Part shown: one piece after another, positions 8,045 to 10,541 of the stretch
How positions within the stretch are numbered: the stretch's first letter is position 1
Layout: every line of letters starts with the position of its first letter
Translations under genes and position numbers: made by a program
The notes under the pieces: model-generated
Seen by the model: only the letters and a program-made list of their open reading frames with translations
Told to the model about the DNA's origin: nothing
The model's database searches: none
NCBI GenBank assembly: GCA_937901905.1
Contig: CALDIF010000002.1
Coordinates: 1 to 10,541 of the forward strand
DNA: 10,541 nt
Reading direction: 5' to 3'
DNA from: an uncultured Porphyromonadaceae bacterium
Lineage (GTDB): Bacteria; Bacteroidota; Bacteroidia; Bacteroidales; Muribaculaceae

Positions 8045-9295
8045 ATGAAATTCAATTTTAAACAAACCAAATGGAGTTGCTACGTTTTCTTGACACTCGC
8101 GACGCTCGGCACCGCTATGTTGAGCAGTTGTGAGGAAGAGAGTATGCAGAAGTACTACGATGACCAGTCGTTGGACGTGCCGTTCCTCTTCACCGACGGG
8201 TACCAAGACGAAATTCAGTACCCCTACGAACTTTCAACACCGCTTACCGACTGGCTATCGCTCGTTCGTGACGATGCGAAAGTGTGCAAACTCAGCATCC
8301 CCGGCACACACGACAGCATGACAGGCATGGGTTTCTACACCCCTATTGTCAAGTACTTCTCCAACATCATGGCAATCAGCCAGGTATCGACCTTTACCGA
8401 GCAGATGTCATGTGGCATTCGTTTCTTCGACTTCCGCCCCGTGGTGGCTATCGACACCCTAGCCAAGACACCCGAAGATCGCCAAATCATGCGCCTCGCC
8501 CACGGCTTCACCGAGGTTGATGTAACGCTCGAGGAGGCAATCGACTGGATGCAGCAGTTTCTCAAACAACACCCCACCGAGTTCTTCATCGTCAAGATTC
8601 AGGCCGACAACGGCATGGAGAGCCAGCAAAACTGGAATATTCTGCTCAACAAGGTACTCTCGAAGTCCAAGTTTGACGGGCTGTTCATCAAGAGTTGGCA
8701 CCCCGACATCACCGTGGGCGAGATGCGCGGCAAAATCTTGTGGTTCAGCCGCTATGACCTGCGCCCCACCAATGAAGCGTTCCACTACCCTGTCGCCTAT
8801 TGCGACTGGCCCGACGAGGATCCCGATGTCGACGAGGAAATTCACCCCGAGCAACAGCGCAGTTGTGCCATCTACAACATGGAAGATGAAAGCATCAAGG
8901 CGACACTCTATAAGCAGGACTACTACAAGACAACGACCGAGAAGCGCATGGCAACCAAGATTTCAACCGTGCTTGACATGATGAAGAGCGCACGCGAAGC
9001 CACCGCAAGCGACGAGAACATCTGGATTGTGAACCACTGCTCGGCTTACACCGAGGTCTCGGCACGCGGTTACATCACCAACGCATCAAATTTGCACCCC
9101 AAGGTAATCGAAGACTTGCTCGCCAACGAGGGCACAGTGGGTATCATGCCTATGGACATGGCGTGCCACGACTACGTGCACTGTATCATCAACGGTGGCA
9201 CACCCTACACCAGCGACTATCTATACGGCTTCTATCCGCACAGCCAGTCGTTGACGAACCTGCTGGTCATGTCAAATAAGAATTTTTTTAACTAA
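8045..9295 (+). CDS. Phosphatidylinositol-specific phospholipase C-like lipoprotein (PI-PLC X domain)
   Basis: This 416-aa protein has a lipoprotein signal with lipobox LSSC (lipidated C29), followed at once by EEES; acidic residues just after the cysteine often mark surface-exposed lipoproteins in Bacteroidota. The rest fits the bacterial PI-PLC TIM-barrel, which cleaves phosphatidylinositol or GPI anchors to diacylglycerol and inositol cyclic phosphate. Residues matching Bacillus cereus PI-PLC are visible: H89-D90 in LSIPGTHDSM (H32/D33), D129 and R131 in GIRFFDFRP (D67/R69), H153 in LAHGF (H82), and D371 in PMDM (probable D274). The general acid-base pair and the inositol-binding arginine are therefore intact. 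It is longer than the about 300-aa Bacillus enzyme; extra parts include the N-terminal linker and an acidic insert DEDPDVDEE (257-265). The neighbouring beta-barrel gene starts 21 nt downstream, suggesting an operon. Real substrate (host, dietary or the cell's own inositol lipids) is unknown. Confidence 0.88.
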   Translation: MKFNFKQTKWSCYVFLTLATLGTAMLSSCEEESMQKYYDDQSLDVPFLFTDGYQDEIQYPYELSTPLTDWLSLVRDDAKVCKLSIPGTHDSMTGMGFYTPIVKYFSNIMAISQVSTFTEQMSCGIRFFDFRPVVAIDTLAKTPEDRQIMRLAHGFTEVDVTLEEAIDWMQQFLKQHPTEFFIVKIQADNGMESQQNWNILLNKVLSKSKFDGLFIKSWHPDITVGEMRGKILWFSRYDLRPTNEAFHYPVAYCDWPDEDPDVDEEIHPEQQRSCAIYNMEDESIKATLYKQDYYKTTTEKRMATKISTVLDMMKSAREATASDENIWIVNHCSAYTEVSARGYITNASNLHPKVIEDLLANEGTVGIMPMDMACHDYVHCIINGGTPYTSDYLYGFYPHSQSLTNLLVMSNKNFFN

Positions 9296-9316
9296 TCAAT
9301 ATGCTTTGTAATCGTT

Positions 9317-10180
9317 ATGAAACAGTTTAGAAATTTTATATCACAGTTTTGCCGCGTGATGGCGGTGACTGCGACGATAGCACTCTTGACACCAGCAATC
9401 GGCGCACAAGAGAATAATAACTTGAAACTTCACAGCGAGAACGGCATGCTGAACCACCTTTCGGTAGGTCTCCAGACCGGTCTGGGTGGTGTCGGTGTCG
9501 ACGTGGCGATGCCCTTGCACCGCATCGTCACCGTGCGTGCCGGCATCGTGGGCAATGCCTTTGGTGACATCAAGTTCAAGGCAATTAATACCGCGAGCCA
9601 AATCACACAGTCACAACTAGTTGAGGACGATGCCGTCAAGCGAGCCAAGATGGTCGACAAGGTGGAACTTGCCCTTAAACCTCGCTTCTGGAACGCTTTT
9701 ATCATGGCTGAGGTTCACCCCTTCCCCACTCCATTCTATTTTTCGGCAGGGCTTTTTGCCGGCAGCCGCACCTTCCTGCACTTCCGCAACACCAACGAAG
9801 GTGCCCTGCAATCGCTCTACGATGCCAATCAAAAGGTGGAGGACTACAATGCCATGTTCCACACCAACTATCCGCCCGTGGGACTCAAGTTCGGTGACTA
9901 TGTGTTCACTGCCGACGAGAACTACAACATCGACGTGAAGATGAAGACATGGACAGTGAAACCATATCTCGGCATCGGTTTCGGTCAAAGCATGGCACAG
10001 CATCACCGCCTGAGCGTTGCCGTTGATGCCGGTCTCTTGTTCTGGGGCTCACCCAAATTTGTGCTTAACAACGGCAAGCAAATCAAGTCAACTTCCAAGG
10101 AGTCGGGCATCACTCACTTTATCTCGTGGTTCAGTGCTTACCCCATGATACAAGTGCGACTCGCCTACAAGATTTTCTGA
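9317..10180 (+). CDS. Predicted outer-membrane beta-barrel protein of unknown function
   Basis: I do not recognise a named family for this 287-aa protein. It has a signal peptide (MKQFRNF, hydrophobic core, cleavage likely after AIGA at residue 30, leaving Gln31). The mature part alternates amphipathic strands rich in Gly and aromatics, such as HLSVGLQTGLGGVGVDVAMP, FYFSAGLFAGS, VKPYLGIGFGQSM and RLSVAVDAGLLFWGS. It ends in VRLAYKIF with a terminal Phe, the usual signal for insertion by the BAM complex. The strand count looks like 8-12, a small barrel; one long polar stretch at about residues 170-205 could be an outer loop or plug. It lies 21 nt after the phospholipase gene with no visible promoter or terminator between, so the two are likely co-transcribed and may act together. 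A role as channel, anchor or lipid-handling barrel is open. Confidence 0.8.
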   Translation: MKQFRNFISQFCRVMAVTATIALLTPAIGAQENNNLKLHSENGMLNHLSVGLQTGLGGVGVDVAMPLHRIVTVRAGIVGNAFGDIKFKAINTASQITQSQLVEDDAVKRAKMVDKVELALKPRFWNAFIMAEVHPFPTPFYFSAGLFAGSRTFLHFRNTNEGALQSLYDANQKVEDYNAMFHTNYPPVGLKFGDYVFTADENYNIDVKMKTWTVKPYLGIGFGQSMAQHHRLSVAVDAGLLFWGSPKFVLNNGKQIKSTSKESGITHFISWFSAYPMIQVRLAYKIF

Positions 10181-10269
10181 TACACTCCTACTTGTGACTG
10201 TGGTCAACCTCACGGTTTAAAACGTTAATGAAGAAAAATTAACATCACTGCTTTTGCTGTTACCGGCAA
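10181..10269. other. Intergenic stretch with no gene or convincing terminator
   Basis: No open reading frame of note and no GC-rich hairpin followed by a T-run is seen. The only structure is a weak AT-rich inverted repeat, GTTAAT (10224-10229) with ATTAAC (10238-10243). The right part may still belong to the decayed transposase on the minus strand, but no residues are recognisable there. Confidence 0.5.
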
Positions 10270-10389
10270 TTGTGGCTCCCTGACTCGCGACCGGGGCAGA
10301 CCTACTCACCGAACAAAGCTCGCATCGATTATCTTGACCTCATTCACAATCAGGCCTTGCGCGTCAAGATAGGCAGAAAACTGCGTAAG
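10270..10389 (-). pseudogene. Decayed IS5-family transposase fragment
   Basis: Reading the minus strand from 10389 down to 10309 gives 27 codons containing YLDAQGLIVNE and KIIDASFV. This matches the part of IS5-type (DDE, DUF772/transposase_11) transposases usually seen as ...L..KGLIVNEGKIVDASFV..PRQRN..EEN, where the Asp of DAS is the first catalytic acid. An in-frame TGA (10306-10308) interrupts the relic. The same frame then continues with PRSRVREPQ (10296-10270), recognisable as a degraded PRQRNTREEN. Upstream of the fragment another TGA (10390-10392) closes the frame, and neither the N-terminal domain nor the rest of the catalytic core is visible. No terminal inverted repeats or target duplication were found. 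It is a scar of an old insertion, not a mobile element. The assignment is from motif memory, not a search. Confidence 0.7.
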
Positions 10390-10393
10390 TCAT

Positions 10394-10541
10394 CTCGACC
10401 GGAGGTCGAGCCATTTGTGTAACCCCGTTTGGAGCGCGACAGCGCGACAAGCGGGGCTGTCGTGTCATGCACGGTCGTCGCCCGACGGGCGACTCATCTG
10501 CCGGCATACGGCATGAGCAGATGGGTCGGCTTTCAGCCGAC
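10394..10541. repeat. Cluster of five short palindromes (tandem hairpins), running off the window
   Basis: Five inverted repeats are packed into 148 bases. (1) CTCGACC/GGTCGAG, loop GGA, 10394-10410. (2) CCCCGTTTG/CAAGCGGGG, 10423-10456, with one G-T wobble and a tandem GCGCGACA doublet (10434-10449) inside; it competes with CGACAGC (10437-10443) pairing GCTGTCG (10456-10462). (3) GTCGCCCG/CGGGCGAC around a single A, 10477-10493. (4) CATCTGC/GCAGATG, 10495-10523, with TGCCG/CGGCA nested inside. (5) GTCGGCT/AGCCGAC, loop TTC, 10525-10541, ending exactly at the window edge. No coding sequence is apparent. The stems differ in sequence, so this is neither a CRISPR array nor a simple tandem repeat. 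It resembles a composite intergenic palindromic element (REP/BIME-like in style). It directly adjoins the IS5 relic. Confidence 0.75.

Noticed and set aside
9296..9316. Separate promoter between the phospholipase and beta-barrel genes
   Set aside because: TATGCTTTG resembles the -7 box but has one base too many between TA and TTTG, and no -33 element fits.
10224..10243. GTTAAT/ATTAAC stem as a terminator for the beta-barrel gene
   Set aside because: Six A-T-rich pairs with an 8-nt loop and no following T-run are too weak for an intrinsic terminator.
10330..10371. 9-bp inverted repeat TATCTTGAC / GTCAAGATA with a 24-nt gap
   Set aside because: Both arms lie within recognisable transposase codons (VKI and YLD on the minus strand), so coincidence within coding sequence is the simplest reading.
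10394..10541. CRISPR array or simple tandem repeat
   Set aside because: The palindromes differ in sequence and spacing; there is no repeated unit separated by unique spacers.

Overview
The window looks like chromosomal DNA from a Bacteroidales bacterium (phylum Bacteroidota), probably a gut lineage. Four things point there: promoter-like TAnnTTTG boxes, the absence of Shine-Dalgarno sequences before most genes, lipoprotein-type adaptor and outer-membrane components in a drug-efflux operon, and fragments of gene families common in Bacteroidales. The exact genus cannot be fixed from the sequence; a Muribaculaceae- or Bacteroides-like genome is a guess.

Layout. Positions 1-371 hold the broken 5' end of an AAA-ATPase-like gene (Bacteroidales 'ATP-binding protein' type). 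It keeps its start and nucleotide-binding loop and then runs into a stretch with three consecutive potential hairpins. Positions 372-6180 are a complete tripartite RND efflux operon: a periplasmic adaptor lipoprotein, an inner-membrane HAE1-type pump, and an outer-membrane NodT/OprM-type factor lipoprotein. A degenerate 7-nt tandem repeat lies across the adaptor stop codon, and a perfect 9-bp inverted repeat lies between pump and channel. Positions 6228-7955 encode a CPA2/Kef-type cation:proton antiporter that stops where its relatives, as I recall them, continue into a cytoplasmic TrkA-C/RCK domain. Positions 8045-10180 encode a likely surface-exposed lipoprotein with a phosphatidylinositol-specific phospholipase C fold and all expected catalytic residues, then a signal-peptide-bearing protein that looks like a small outer-membrane beta-barrel of unknown function. 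The last 360 bases hold a decayed IS5-type transposase fragment on the minus strand and a dense cluster of five short perfect or near-perfect palindromes that runs off the window end.

How the parts fit. The three efflux genes make one machine that uses proton motive force to move compounds from the inner membrane or periplasm to the outside. The antiporter also works on the proton gradient and may be co-transcribed, since no terminator is seen before it. The phospholipase and beta-barrel pair is a separate envelope unit with its own likely promoter. No efflux regulator lies in the window; the position upstream of the adaptor is occupied by the ATPase relic.

No complete novel system such as a defence island, CRISPR array or phage is visible. 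The best leads are the palindrome cluster at the right edge, the domain-less antiporter, the hairpin-rich junction at the left edge, and the phospholipase/beta-barrel pair.
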